Shown here piece by piece: positions 25,550-33,918 of a DNA stretch of 64,000 nucleotides. Position 1 is the stretch's first letter. Every line of letters begins with the position of its first letter. A model generated the notes under the pieces. That model searched no databases, was not told the DNA's origin, and worked only from the letters and a program-made list of their open reading frames with translations. Origin of the DNA: Erythrobacter sp. KY5 (GTDB lineage: Bacteria; Pseudomonadota; Alphaproteobacteria; Sphingomonadales; Sphingomonadaceae); the NCBI RefSeq assembly GCF_003264115.1, contig NZ_CP021912.1, positions 1-64,000 on the forward strand. The letters are read 5' to 3'. A program made the position numbers and the translations under genes.

Positions 25550-27358
25550 ATGGATATCGAAACTATCGCACCGCTGAAACGGTGCGCAATCTACACCCGT
25601 AAGAGCACCAATCAGCGCCTTGAGCACGACGTCAATTCGTTGGTGACGCAGCGCGAAATCAGCAGCGCCTACATTACGAGCCAACAGTACAAGGGCTGGG
25701 TCGAGCTACCGAACCGATACGACGATGGCGGTCATTCGGGGAGCGGAATGGATCGCCCTGCCCTCTCGCAGCTCATGCAGGATATCGAAGCAGGAGAGAT
25801 CGACGTTGTCGTCGTCTACAAGATCGACCGGCTGACGCGCAGCCTTGCTGACTTCGTGCGGATGATCGAGATCTTTGATCGCCGCAATATCGCGCTCGTC
25901 TCTATCTCACAGGCGTTTGACACGTCCGACAGCATGGGCCGCATGATCCTCAACGTGCTGCTGACCTTCTCGCAGTTTGAGCGCGAGCTTATCGCGGAAA
26001 GGGTTCGAGACAGCATTCGTACCCGCAAGCGGCATGGCAAAATGCACGGCGGTCTGCCGCCATTCGGCTACATTGCCACGCCTGACGGTCTCAAGATCGA
26101 CGAGCCGGAGGCAGAAATTGTCCGTTTCATCTTCGAAGAATTCTTGCGGACAAGGCGTTACACAAAGGTCATGACCGCAGTGCGCGAACGGGGCCTTTGC
26201 AGCTCTGTCAAATACTCTCCTCGCGGCAAGCCGCGCGGAGGCAATCCGATCAATCCCAGCACGGTCTACGCGATCGTCCAAAACCCGATGTATGTCGGAG
26301 AGATCCGGGGCCACGATACGACCTACCCGGGAGAACACGAGCCGCTCATCACGCGCGAAACTTGGGACGAAGCGCAGGTAATCTGCCAGCAGCGCAAGAA
26401 GCGAAGGCCGAACAATCGCGACACCGACCACTTCCTTGCAGGGCTGCTTTGGGACGACCTCGGACGCCATATGCGGCTCGACCTGAAGTGGCATTGGGGC
26501 AAGTTCTATAAAACTTACGTTTCGAGCAACGCCATCTGGTCGCAGAAGCTTTTTCTCAGGCAGTATCGTGCGAGCGCCGACCAGCTTGATGAGGTCGTTT
26601 TGGCGGCAGTCGCAGCCTTTCTTTGCGATCGCATCAAGCTGCGAAAGGCGCTCAAAGGACTGGGTCTGTTCGGCGAAAACCTGGAAACCTTGGCAGCGAA
26701 GGGGCCAGCGGCATCCGACCGACTGATGGCGACCCCGAAGCCGCATTTGCATGAGCTGTTCAAGGCGATCGCGCATCGTGTGGAACTTGGCGAGGACCAG
26801 GTCTCAATCGAGTTTCGTATGCTTGAGGTCCGTCGGTATCTCGACTGGAAGAGCGAGATGAGTTTCCGCGGGCGTCCATCAAACTGGTCGTGCAGCGATG
26901 CCCGGTACGAGCATATCGTTGCCGTCAGGGCCGTGACTGCAGAGCGCTGGCCATCGCTGCATATCAATCCGCGAAAGGCATCCTGCAAAGGGAAGCCAGA
27001 CAAGAAACTTGTCGATCTCGTTCGAAGCGCACGTAAGGCGCAGCGGCTCGTGGAAGAGAACCGCGCGCTCGATCTCGATGCGCTGGCCAGGATGCATGGT
27101 TGCCGCACGGCGCAGTTCGCGCGTTTGATCCGGCTAAATTATCTGGCTCCTGACATCGTGACCGCGGTTTTCGACGGGACGCAGCCGCCCGGCCTCAATC
27201 GAAAGGTATTGCTCAATTCCAACGTCCCGACGGACTGGGCCGTGCAGCGCAAGCTGTATGGCTTTCCAGCACCCAAGCGCGCCATTGATCCTCGCAATCT
27301 TTACGGTCGCGGAATGTGGCCGAGCTCATCTGAAGATGAGACCGAAAATACTGTCTAG
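25550..27358 (+). CDS. Large serine recombinase
   Basis: A 602-aa site-specific recombinase. The N-terminal resolvase domain shows CAIYTRKST with the catalytic serine, YDDGGHSGSGMDRPAL, VVVYKIDRLTRSL and FSQFERELIAERVRD, all expected for this family. The Recombinase domain follows (residues about 190-300). The usual CxxC zinc ribbon is absent in the next region. The ATG at 25550 has a ribosome site (GGGAGA, 6 nt upstream); the GTG-started extension to 25442 is unlikely. It may be a cointegrate resolvase of the element, or the remnant integrase of a nested element. Confidence 0.9.
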   Translation: MDIETIAPLKRCAIYTRKSTNQRLEHDVNSLVTQREISSAYITSQQYKGWVELPNRYDDGGHSGSGMDRPALSQLMQDIEAGEIDVVVVYKIDRLTRSLADFVRMIEIFDRRNIALVSISQAFDTSDSMGRMILNVLLTFSQFERELIAERVRDSIRTRKRHGKMHGGLPPFGYIATPDGLKIDEPEAEIVRFIFEEFLRTRRYTKVMTAVRERGLCSSVKYSPRGKPRGGNPINPSTVYAIVQNPMYVGEIRGHDTTYPGEHEPLITRETWDEAQVICQQRKKRRPNNRDTDHFLAGLLWDDLGRHMRLDLKWHWGKFYKTYVSSNAIWSQKLFLRQYRASADQLDEVVLAAVAAFLCDRIKLRKALKGLGLFGENLETLAAKGPAASDRLMATPKPHLHELFKAIAHRVELGEDQVSIEFRMLEVRRYLDWKSEMSFRGRPSNWSCSDARYEHIVAVRAVTAERWPSLHINPRKASCKGKPDKKLVDLVRSARKAQRLVEENRALDLDALARMHGCRTAQFARLIRLNYLAPDIVTAVFDGTQPPGLNRKVLLNSNVPTDWAVQRKLYGFPAPKRAIDPRNLYGRGMWPSSSEDETENTV

Positions 27359-27380
27359 GTAACCACTCGGCGCGGCGAAT

Positions 27381-27773
27381 TCACTTCGAAAGGAAAGCCC
27401 TGATCCATCTCCAGAGGCGCTTCCACCAAGGCGCATTGCGATCTGCAAAATAGGCTTCACGCCGACGCTCTTCGCTACGCCTGCCGGCCAGAATTTCCTC
27501 TTCTGACCACGCTGGTGCCCAGACGACACCACCGTCGGTTATGAGGTAGTGCGATCTACACGGTTTCTGCCAATTCCCTATGGACGGGCGCAGGGTCGGC
27601 TCAGCGTCTGTACCTGTTAATTGCCATTCCGTTGGGAGCAAAGGGGTGCGAACTTTTTCGCCGCATCCGCAGGCGCAAAGATGCGCCGCAGTCTCGAACT
27701 CATCGGACACATACAAAATGCCTTCAAGCAGCTCGCTTGGCATGTAATGGACGCGTTCAACCCTAAAGCTCAT
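27381..27773 (-). CDS. DUF6527-like protein of the ubiquitin-like module
   Basis: A 130-aa protein with a probable metal site built from CACGCGEKV near residue 33 and a later CRSHYLITDGGVVWAP. It ends in a Trp- and Arg-rich amphipathic tail (WWKRLWRWIRAFL). I recognise the pattern as DUF6527, a family regularly found with ThiF-type E1 and multiubiquitin genes. Its start overlaps the E1 stop by 11 bp, which supports joint expression. A zinc-binding ligase-like or adaptor role is only a guess. Confidence 0.7.
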   Translation of the reverse strand: MSFRVERVHYMPSELLEGILYVSDEFETAAHLCACGCGEKVRTPLLPTEWQLTGTDAEPTLRPSIGNWQKPCRSHYLITDGGVVWAPAWSEEEILAGRRSEERRREAYFADRNAPWWKRLWRWIRAFLSK

Positions 27774-28956
27774 CGATATCGCTTTCGCTAACGACGCTCA
27801 GATCGGCGATTTCGAACAAGGCGTGCAAAACGGGCTCGTCAGAACGGTAGAAGCCGCGTAGCTGCTTATAGCGAATGACGGCAACGCATGCGTTGAGCGC
27901 ATTCAGTTCGCCAATCTGGATATTGTCACGATATAGGTTATCCGGCGCATCCTCGAGTTCCGCCAACCCTTTGCCTCTCAGCACTGCGGCCCGGTCGCTC
28001 GGAAAGAAAGTCGTGCGCATCATGCCGTTGATCGGCCCCTCATCCTTGCGCTTGAGTCCCATACCCACATCGATGAACGGAATCTCGAGTCCGATCAGCA
28101 GGTCGAAGATCTCTGCGCGAGCGCTGCCTTTATCAACGCAAACGAAAGCGAAAGTGACGCCAGCCAAGTCGTCAGCTGACGTGCTATCGATATAAAGCTT
28201 TTTGAGTGCGAGACCATTGCGGAAAGGCTCGTACCTCCGTTGGTAAACTTCAGCTTTAGGCAAGCCGAGCTCGTCCTTGCTCAATGGCCCAGGTGATCGA
28301 TAGGCATTGTGCACGTGAAACTCGTCGCCGTCGAAACCCACGATTTCCGGAATTCGGGCCTTCACCACGTAATCGAGCACATAGGAGCCAGTCCCACCAA
28401 GACCGATAATGGCAACTTTCTCGCCTTCAAAACCTTCATTAAGCTCGGCGATCCCCGCCCGGCTAGTTAGGGTGTCGTTGAGTTTGAAAATCAGGTCTTC
28501 GACCATTGTTTCATCTACGTTGAAGGTAAGGGCGGTGACATCATGCAATTCTGTCGCCGGCGCACTTATGATACGGACATAGCTCTCGATCTTTTCGAAG
28601 TTGTCCTTGAATGCTCCACTCCGCGGCTTGTTCGAAAAACGGCGTTCGACGACAACATCACCGTGCTGAGCTGAGAGAGCCACTGATGCGCGGCGGTCAT
28701 TGAGGTTGGGAATCGGCTTGCCATCGAGTCCATGCGGGGCCGATCCGGCAAAATACACCTGGTGATTATCTATCCGCATCCGCTCACCGTCGACCGCGAT
28801 CAGCTGCGCGACGATCGCTCCACTGCGGAGCTTCATGCCGGAACCCAGATATGGGATATCGCGGACGATCAAATAGCTTCGATCAAAAGAAACGGCGTAA
28901 CCTCGCTCGACGAGCCGAGCGAGGTCCGGATTACGACTGACCAGTTTCTGAAACAC
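27763..28956 (-). CDS. ThiF/E1-like adenylyltransferase with N-terminal DUF6791-type domain
   Basis: A 397-aa protein. Residues 1-150 form a domain that precedes ThiF in multiubiquitin loci (MFQKLVSRNPDLARL, VYFAGSAPHGLDGKPIP, FSNKPRSGAF). The E1-like adenylation domain follows, with the loop VAIIGLGGTGSYVLDYV at about residue 182, FDGDEFHVHNAYRSPG, and CVDKGSAR in place of the MoeB aspartate segment. It should activate the C terminus of the Ubl encoded just upstream. The best start is GTG at 28956, overlapping the Ubl stop by 26 bp; the ATG at 29031 would overlap it by 101 bp. The N-terminal domain has no cysteine, so it cannot be a thioester-forming E2. Confidence 0.8.
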   Translation of the reverse strand: MFQKLVSRNPDLARLVERGYAVSFDRSYLIVRDIPYLGSGMKLRSGAIVAQLIAVDGERMRIDNHQVYFAGSAPHGLDGKPIPNLNDRRASVALSAQHGDVVVERRFSNKPRSGAFKDNFEKIESYVRIISAPATELHDVTALTFNVDETMVEDLIFKLNDTLTSRAGIAELNEGFEGEKVAIIGLGGTGSYVLDYVVKARIPEIVGFDGDEFHVHNAYRSPGPLSKDELGLPKAEVYQRRYEPFRNGLALKKLYIDSTSADDLAGVTFAFVCVDKGSARAEIFDLLIGLEIPFIDVGMGLKRKDEGPINGMMRTTFFPSDRAAVLRGKGLAELEDAPDNLYRDNIQIGELNALNACVAVIRYKQLRGFYRSDEPVLHALFEIADLSVVSESDIDEL

Positions 28957-29191
28957 TGAAGCGCATCCCTTCTTTGACTTTGACAGACGCTCCAGGCGCC
29001 AGGGTGCCCTCAGGCTTATTGCCTTGACCACGCTTATAGGTGACTGAGTAGGTGATGGTGGAATTGGCCGTGTAGTTCGGCTCTTCCAACGTCACGACTT
29101 CGGCGTAGGAGATTTCCTTCTTCGGCCATTCGTGCGGTGTCCCTTCGACCACAATGGTGACCGATTTCGATTTTTCTTTGTCGTCTTTCAC
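28931..29191 (-). CDS. Single-domain multiubiquitin-type ubiquitin-like protein
   Basis: An 86-aa beta-grasp protein. The sequence VTIVVEGTPHEWPKKEISYA, VTLEEP, TYSVTYKRG, PEGTLAPG and VKVKEGMRFSV matches the layout of the prokaryotic multiubiquitin domain, here in one copy instead of tandem copies. It ends ETGQS, without a diglycine, so a modifier-style conjugation would need trimming or another chemistry. It is the first gene of the operon Ubl-E1-DUF6527. The promoter has a perfect TATAAT and a palindrome shared with the nuclease-helicase promoter. Confidence 0.75.
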   Translation of the reverse strand: MKDDKEKSKSVTIVVEGTPHEWPKKEISYAEVVTLEEPNYTANSTITYSVTYKRGQGNKPEGTLAPGASVKVKEGMRFSVSETGQS

Positions 29192-29273
29192 TTCGCTTTA
29201 CCTTCTCTGATGTCTTCCGCTTTTGCCGAGCGAAATTTGTCGTTTGCGACGGGTTTCTGACCGTCATTCGGAC

Positions 29274-29306
29274 ATTATAGAAGGCGGCCATGACAAAAGC
29301 TGTCAT
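29274..29306 (-). promoter_or_regulatory. Ubl operon promoter with palindromic operator
   Basis: Reading leftward, TATAAT occupies 29279-29274, and the perfect palindrome ATGACA-n5-TGTCAT lies at 29290-29306, 10 bp upstream and across the expected -35 position. The same palindrome, with 15 of 17 bases identical, lies at 32716-32732 in front of the nuclease-helicase and WYL regulator genes. This is the expected layout of a repressor site, and the WYL protein is the obvious candidate. Confidence 0.7.
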
Positions 29307-29341
29307 GCACCATTGCGAGTAGCGGATTATTTGGTGCGCGC

Positions 29342-32300
29342 CTAAAGCGGGCGTGTCTCAAAACGCTCTGCCAATAGACACAGCGTGTTGACCAACTTCA
29401 TTTCGTCGACAGAGCCCACTTTGATGTCGAGTAATGCAGGGTTTGCAATGACCTCAGCGCGAGCTTGCGCCCGGGAGATAGCTACGTTCAATCTGTTGAT
29501 TGAAAACAAGAAGTCTATCCCGCGAGGAATTTCCGCGCCACTCGATGTCGTCATCGAGACAAGACAAATCGGTCCCTCCTGCCCCTGGAAAAGATCGACA
29601 GTGCCCACTCGGACCTGCGGATCAAGTTGCTCCCGCAGCTGGTTTACCTGGGCGTTATACGGCGCGACGACGAGGATATCTTCATGGGCGATCACTCGGC
29701 TTTTTCCTTCGCGATTGACATAAGTCGCGCCGACCAGCGACCCAACCTTTTCTTGGATCCTCGCGATCTCTTCATGGCTTACTTGAGTGCAGCCCCTATG
29801 CTCCACGCTAGTGAGGATAGCGCCTGAAAGGTCATTTCCATCGGTCGAGAGCAAGCTCTGTGCTGCCGCGCCAGCATCGTTTGTCAGCTTCCCCTCATAA
29901 ACTGCGGTGGAGATGAAATCGCAGATCTCGGATCCCATTCGCCTGCTTACCGGGAGAAATATCCCACGTTCCTGTGGCACAACCCGGTATTGGCCAATCA
30001 AATACTCTAGGCTGGACAAACTGCTTTCACCGGGATGTGCACCTTGAAGCGGTTGCGGTAGCTGCATCGGATCGCCAACCAAGCATATGTTCTTCGCGCA
30101 TCTCGCCATGGCGAGTACATTTGCCAATGAGACCTGACCCGCTTCATCGATCATCAAATGATCGAACGGCATGTCGTCGTAGCGCGCGAAATGCCAAGCG
30201 GTCGACCCTACGATGTGCGCATTGCCAATTTCACCCGCCTTGTTGTCGGTGACCACCGTTATCATGGGATCATCTGGACCATCCGGGGGCGAGGAGACCT
30301 TCTGCACGATGTTGAAGTTTTTGCCTTTTTCTCGCGCTCGTTGTGCGACTGCAACGAGAAGATTGCCGATAGCGCGGTGGCTGTTCGAGGAAACTGCAAC
30401 ACGTTGGCCGGAGGCGCAGAGATCGACGATGGCGTTCGCACTAACATAGGTTTTGCCTGTACCAGGAGGCCCTTGGATCGCGATGGTCGTGTCGTTCATT
30501 GCCTGGATTGCCTGACTTGAACTTTCGACCACCTCGTTGTCTGGCGCTATGATCTGCGAGCCTTCGGCGCGGCCTGTCAGTTCGGGAAGCGATTTGGTCA
30601 GCAGAGTACGCACTGCGGAAAGAGCGGGATCATTCGCGATCAACCGGTCGATCACGTCCATGATTGCATTGCGGAGGATCTTATTTTGGAAGGGACGCGG
30701 CGGAATAAGGTCCAGCGTATCGGGCAGCGGTGGTTTGGATGATGAGCGCCGGATCGTGACCGTGCGCTGCTTCATATCCAAGGCCGTTATCCCGACATCC
30801 TCCGGCATGCTTTCCGGCTTGATACAGGGACGCTTGCCTTCACGAAGCTTCGTCTCTTGTTCTGGAAAGCGATAGGTTCGCTCAACCGAACGCGCGGTCA
30901 CTTTCTCAGCGGCGCCGATAGCCTCGAGCCCCTGCAAGCAATCGAGGTCATCGCGCAGTTCCTCGCTCTCCTGCGACAGTCGGTCGAAAATGGCCCAGTA
31001 TGCCGGCTTATCCTCTCTTTCATGAAAGCGGCTCAAATCGAAAAGTAGGGTCGCCACCGGTTCGCCCAGATTTTGCGCGAGTGGCTCGAGGCGTCTCTTC
31101 AAATCTTCATCTTCCTGTTGGTGCTCCGCCACTTTCTGGTCGGCGGCGTCGCTTGGCGCATCGCCCAGTTTGGGCCATGGCCTGTCGGGTCGCACCGCGC
31201 TCACAAGCCAGTCCAAGAGCAGCTGTGTCGAGATGCAATCAGTTCTGTTGTAGTCTTCGATCTTCTCGAGCAATGTGTCGTCTTGGTCGTTTCGCCATTG
31301 CTCGTAAAAGACCACGCTGGCACCGGCGGTGGAGACTTCGGCGTCGCGCTTCTCCATGTAAAAAGCTTCTAGATCCTTGATGGAATAACCATCTTCGGAC
31401 ACCACCATCGCACCCGATACGATGCGGTACAGATCGACGAAGCGTCGCTCTCGCTGCAACTGATCAAGCGGCGCTTCGCGCGTCCTGTGCACGGAGGTCA
31501 GCTTACGCAGAGCGGCAATCTCGTAGTTAGCGTAGTGGTAGATGTGTGCGTTCGGATATCGCGCCATGCGCTCCGACAGGAAATCGACCAACTGCCGAGC
31601 TGCGTCGCCTTCCTCCTCGCGATTATGCGCCCAAAACGCGCGAAAATGCCACTGGTCGTTGTCGCGAAACCAAAGCCCATGAAGGTATTCAAGTCCCCCG
31701 CCGGGATAGAACGGGTCGCCTTCAATATCGTAGAAAACATCGCCTTCGTCAGGTTCTGGAAGCAAATCAAAACCTCGACCAACCACTGGGTCTCGAAGCT
31801 CGAAAGTCGGTTCGCCTCCATCGCGGCGTTGCTGCTGGAGCTTCGCCTGGACCTGCAGTCTTGCTTGGGTCTCCTTTGCGAGTCTTGGGATTCGCCTGTC
31901 GTGAACCGCAAGCTCCTTCATTGTTTTCACGCCATCTGCGCGCGCCTTGTCTCGTTGCGAGCGCGTCATACCCGCAACAAGCGCAAGAGAATTCTCTTCT
32001 TCCCAGACGCTGCGACAATGAGACGCCCATCTACAGAGCGAGCAAGCGGGCACCGGTTCAGGATGTGTTTCCGGTCCCTCGTTGATGAAGCTTTCTAAGC
32101 GGCTGCGCGCACGCCTTGCATAAGCGCTGACTTCGGACAGACAAACTGAAAATCGCGAGCCGTCGCCCAGTTCTAGATGCGCAAGCTCCGGATGCACTCC
32201 CTGCATATCGGCAAGTAAGTCGCTGTAGAGGCAAAGCTGAAGCACATGCTTGGGATCGGGCTGACGCTTCAGCTTTGTATCGACCACCTCGTATGACCAG

Positions 32301-32680
32301 TCGCCGAGTTGTGAGGGACGATCGACACGCTCGAGGAAATCGGAATAGCCGCCCCACTGTTCACCAAGTATGGCACCTTGGAAAACAACATCTGCTCCGG
32401 ATCGCATTGCCGTGATTGTTGCATCGACGCATTCCGCGATGGGGCGATCATTGGTTTCAATCTCTACGACATTTGTCCCTTCACGTTTGAGGCGCTCAAG
32501 AAAGTCGAGTTCGTGCCGATCGCCCTGCTCTTGAAGGAGTTGCGCTTCCGGGTCGTCAGCTTTCGGCGATGGTCCCTCCCCGTTCAGATACGCCAAGTCC
32601 ATCGTCGTTGCATGTCGGCAACCTTGGAAGCGCATTAGGTCACTAGCGGAGAGGCGGATTTCGCCATCAATTCGTTGCAT
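29342..32680 (-). CDS. RecB-like nuclease/helicase fusion (TM0106-type)
   Basis: A 1112-aa protein combining nuclease and superfamily-1 helicase. The N-terminal RecB-type part runs from RLSASDLMRFQGCRHA through VVDTKLKRQPDPKHVLQL, then a cysteine cluster (ACSLCRWASHC). A DnaQ/RNase H-like region starts at FYDIEGDPFYPGGG. The helicase has GPPGTGKTYVSANAI near residue 740, LMIDEAGQVSLANVL, and late motifs VGTVDLFQGQE and NRLNVAISRA. The ATG at 32680 follows a strong AAAGGGG site. It is divergent from the WYL regulator and shares its operator with the Ubl operon downstream, so one defence regulon is likely. Confidence 0.85.
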   Translation of the reverse strand: MQRIDGEIRLSASDLMRFQGCRHATTMDLAYLNGEGPSPKADDPEAQLLQEQGDRHELDFLERLKREGTNVVEIETNDRPIAECVDATITAMRSGADVVFQGAILGEQWGGYSDFLERVDRPSQLGDWSYEVVDTKLKRQPDPKHVLQLCLYSDLLADMQGVHPELAHLELGDGSRFSVCLSEVSAYARRARSRLESFINEGPETHPEPVPACSLCRWASHCRSVWEEENSLALVAGMTRSQRDKARADGVKTMKELAVHDRRIPRLAKETQARLQVQAKLQQQRRDGGEPTFELRDPVVGRGFDLLPEPDEGDVFYDIEGDPFYPGGGLEYLHGLWFRDNDQWHFRAFWAHNREEEGDAARQLVDFLSERMARYPNAHIYHYANYEIAALRKLTSVHRTREAPLDQLQRERRFVDLYRIVSGAMVVSEDGYSIKDLEAFYMEKRDAEVSTAGASVVFYEQWRNDQDDTLLEKIEDYNRTDCISTQLLLDWLVSAVRPDRPWPKLGDAPSDAADQKVAEHQQEDEDLKRRLEPLAQNLGEPVATLLFDLSRFHEREDKPAYWAIFDRLSQESEELRDDLDCLQGLEAIGAAEKVTARSVERTYRFPEQETKLREGKRPCIKPESMPEDVGITALDMKQRTVTIRRSSSKPPLPDTLDLIPPRPFQNKILRNAIMDVIDRLIANDPALSAVRTLLTKSLPELTGRAEGSQIIAPDNEVVESSSQAIQAMNDTTIAIQGPPGTGKTYVSANAIVDLCASGQRVAVSSNSHRAIGNLLVAVAQRAREKGKNFNIVQKVSSPPDGPDDPMITVVTDNKAGEIGNAHIVGSTAWHFARYDDMPFDHLMIDEAGQVSLANVLAMARCAKNICLVGDPMQLPQPLQGAHPGESSLSSLEYLIGQYRVVPQERGIFLPVSRRMGSEICDFISTAVYEGKLTNDAGAAAQSLLSTDGNDLSGAILTSVEHRGCTQVSHEEIARIQEKVGSLVGATYVNREGKSRVIAHEDILVVAPYNAQVNQLREQLDPQVRVGTVDLFQGQEGPICLVSMTTSSGAEIPRGIDFLFSINRLNVAISRAQARAEVIANPALLDIKVGSVDEMKLVNTLCLLAERFETRPL

Positions 32681-32715
32681 TGGAATTCCCCTTTCCTGCC
32701 GTGTAGATGAAATGC

Positions 32716-32732
32716 ACGACAAAATCTGTCAT
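32716..32732. promoter_or_regulatory. Shared operator between nuclease-helicase and WYL regulator
   Basis: ACGACA-n5-TGTCAT, matching the Ubl operon operator in 15 of 17 positions, including two further bases (GC) to the right. It sits in the 61-bp gap between the divergent start codons 32680 and 32742, so bound protein would affect both directions. Confidence 0.65.
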
Positions 32733-32741
32733 GCTTGCTCC

Positions 32742-33734
32742 ATGTCATTTTCAAAAGCCGTTGATCTGCTTCGTCTTGCCATGCTGGCCACTCGCCGAAC
32801 AGGCATCTCCCTTGAAGAGATAGTCGAGGAATTCGAGTGCCATTACAGGACGGCACAGCGCTGGACCGATGCGCTCATGGAAACATTTCCGCAGGCTTAC
32901 TTCGAGGATTTGGACGACCGAAAGCGGCGTTGGTTTATGCCGCCAAGCGTTTTGGCACCATTGCTCACTCCCAGTCCTGAAGAATTAGCAGCGCTAAATC
33001 TTGCAATTTTGAATTTCGATCAGGATGGGCAATCCGAGCAGAAACGCACCCTTACCAACTTGCAGCAGAAAATTCAGGCCCTCACCCCGCCCGACAGCCG
33101 CGCCAGACTCGCTGTAGATCAAGAAATTCTGCTCGAAGCGGTCGGATACGCTGCAAGACCGGGACCGCGCCCTGTTGCCGATGCCAAGATCGATGAAGCG
33201 ATATCGGAAGCGCTCAAGGGACCATTCCGTCTCCGAGCAATCTATCGAAGAAGACAAGCAGAATCCCCGCGCGAACGCGTTCTCGAGCCCTACGGAGTCC
33301 TGTTGGGAACCCGGCGCTATCTTGTGGCAAGGGATGTCAAAAAAGGCCGGAATGCCCCTTTCCAGCACTATCGTATCGAAGCGTTTCTGGAGGCCGAGGC
33401 CCTTCCCGAAACGTTCATCGCTGATCCGAATTTCGAACTGACCGCACATGCGCAAAAGGGATTTGGGTCCTATGAAAGTGCGGACGAATTTGGAGATGTC
33501 GTCTGGCGCTTCTCACCTGCGGCCGCCGACCATGCGGCACGTTTTGTCTTTCATCCGACCCAAGAAACGGAACGAGAGAGCGATGGCTCTTTGCTCGTCC
33601 GATTTCGTGCCTCTGGCCATCTCGAAATGTGCTGGTTTCTCTATGCTTGGGGGCAAGAAGTGCAGGTACTGCAACCGCCTGCTCTTAGGGAACTCGTGCA
33701 TGACTTTCGTCGTGATTTTCCCGCGCTCCCTTAG
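32742..33734 (+). CDS. WYL-domain transcriptional regulator
   Basis: A 330-aa regulator. The N-terminal winged helix-turn-helix (SKAVDLLRLAMLATRRTGIS to HYRTAQRWTDAL) is followed by the WYL domain from about residue 135, with RAIYRRRQAESPRERVLEPY, YLVARD and FQHYRIEAF, and the C-terminal WCX extension. WYL repressors of this type (BrxR, CapW) control phage-defence operons in other bacteria. The ATG at 32742 is chosen over 32712, since the latter would start inside the operator. Confidence 0.88.
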   Translation: MSFSKAVDLLRLAMLATRRTGISLEEIVEEFECHYRTAQRWTDALMETFPQAYFEDLDDRKRRWFMPPSVLAPLLTPSPEELAALNLAILNFDQDGQSEQKRTLTNLQQKIQALTPPDSRARLAVDQEILLEAVGYAARPGPRPVADAKIDEAISEALKGPFRLRAIYRRRQAESPRERVLEPYGVLLGTRRYLVARDVKKGRNAPFQHYRIEAFLEAEALPETFIADPNFELTAHAQKGFGSYESADEFGDVVWRFSPAAADHAARFVFHPTQETERESDGSLLVRFRASGHLEMCWFLYAWGQEVQVLQPPALRELVHDFRRDFPALP

Positions 33735-33918
33735 GTCTGGCCCGAACAGTAGAATACAAACGGAGCGCTCCCTCAGCGCTGCATTACGCCGCCCGTTGAT
33801 TAGCTCGGGCAGTCGAGAACCCCGGCCGACCCTGTTTTGTCCTCACGCGCAATCAACAAATGACAGTGCGAGCTAAGGCTCTAGTGCGTTTTTTTCGTAA
33901 GATAACGATCCCAAATAC

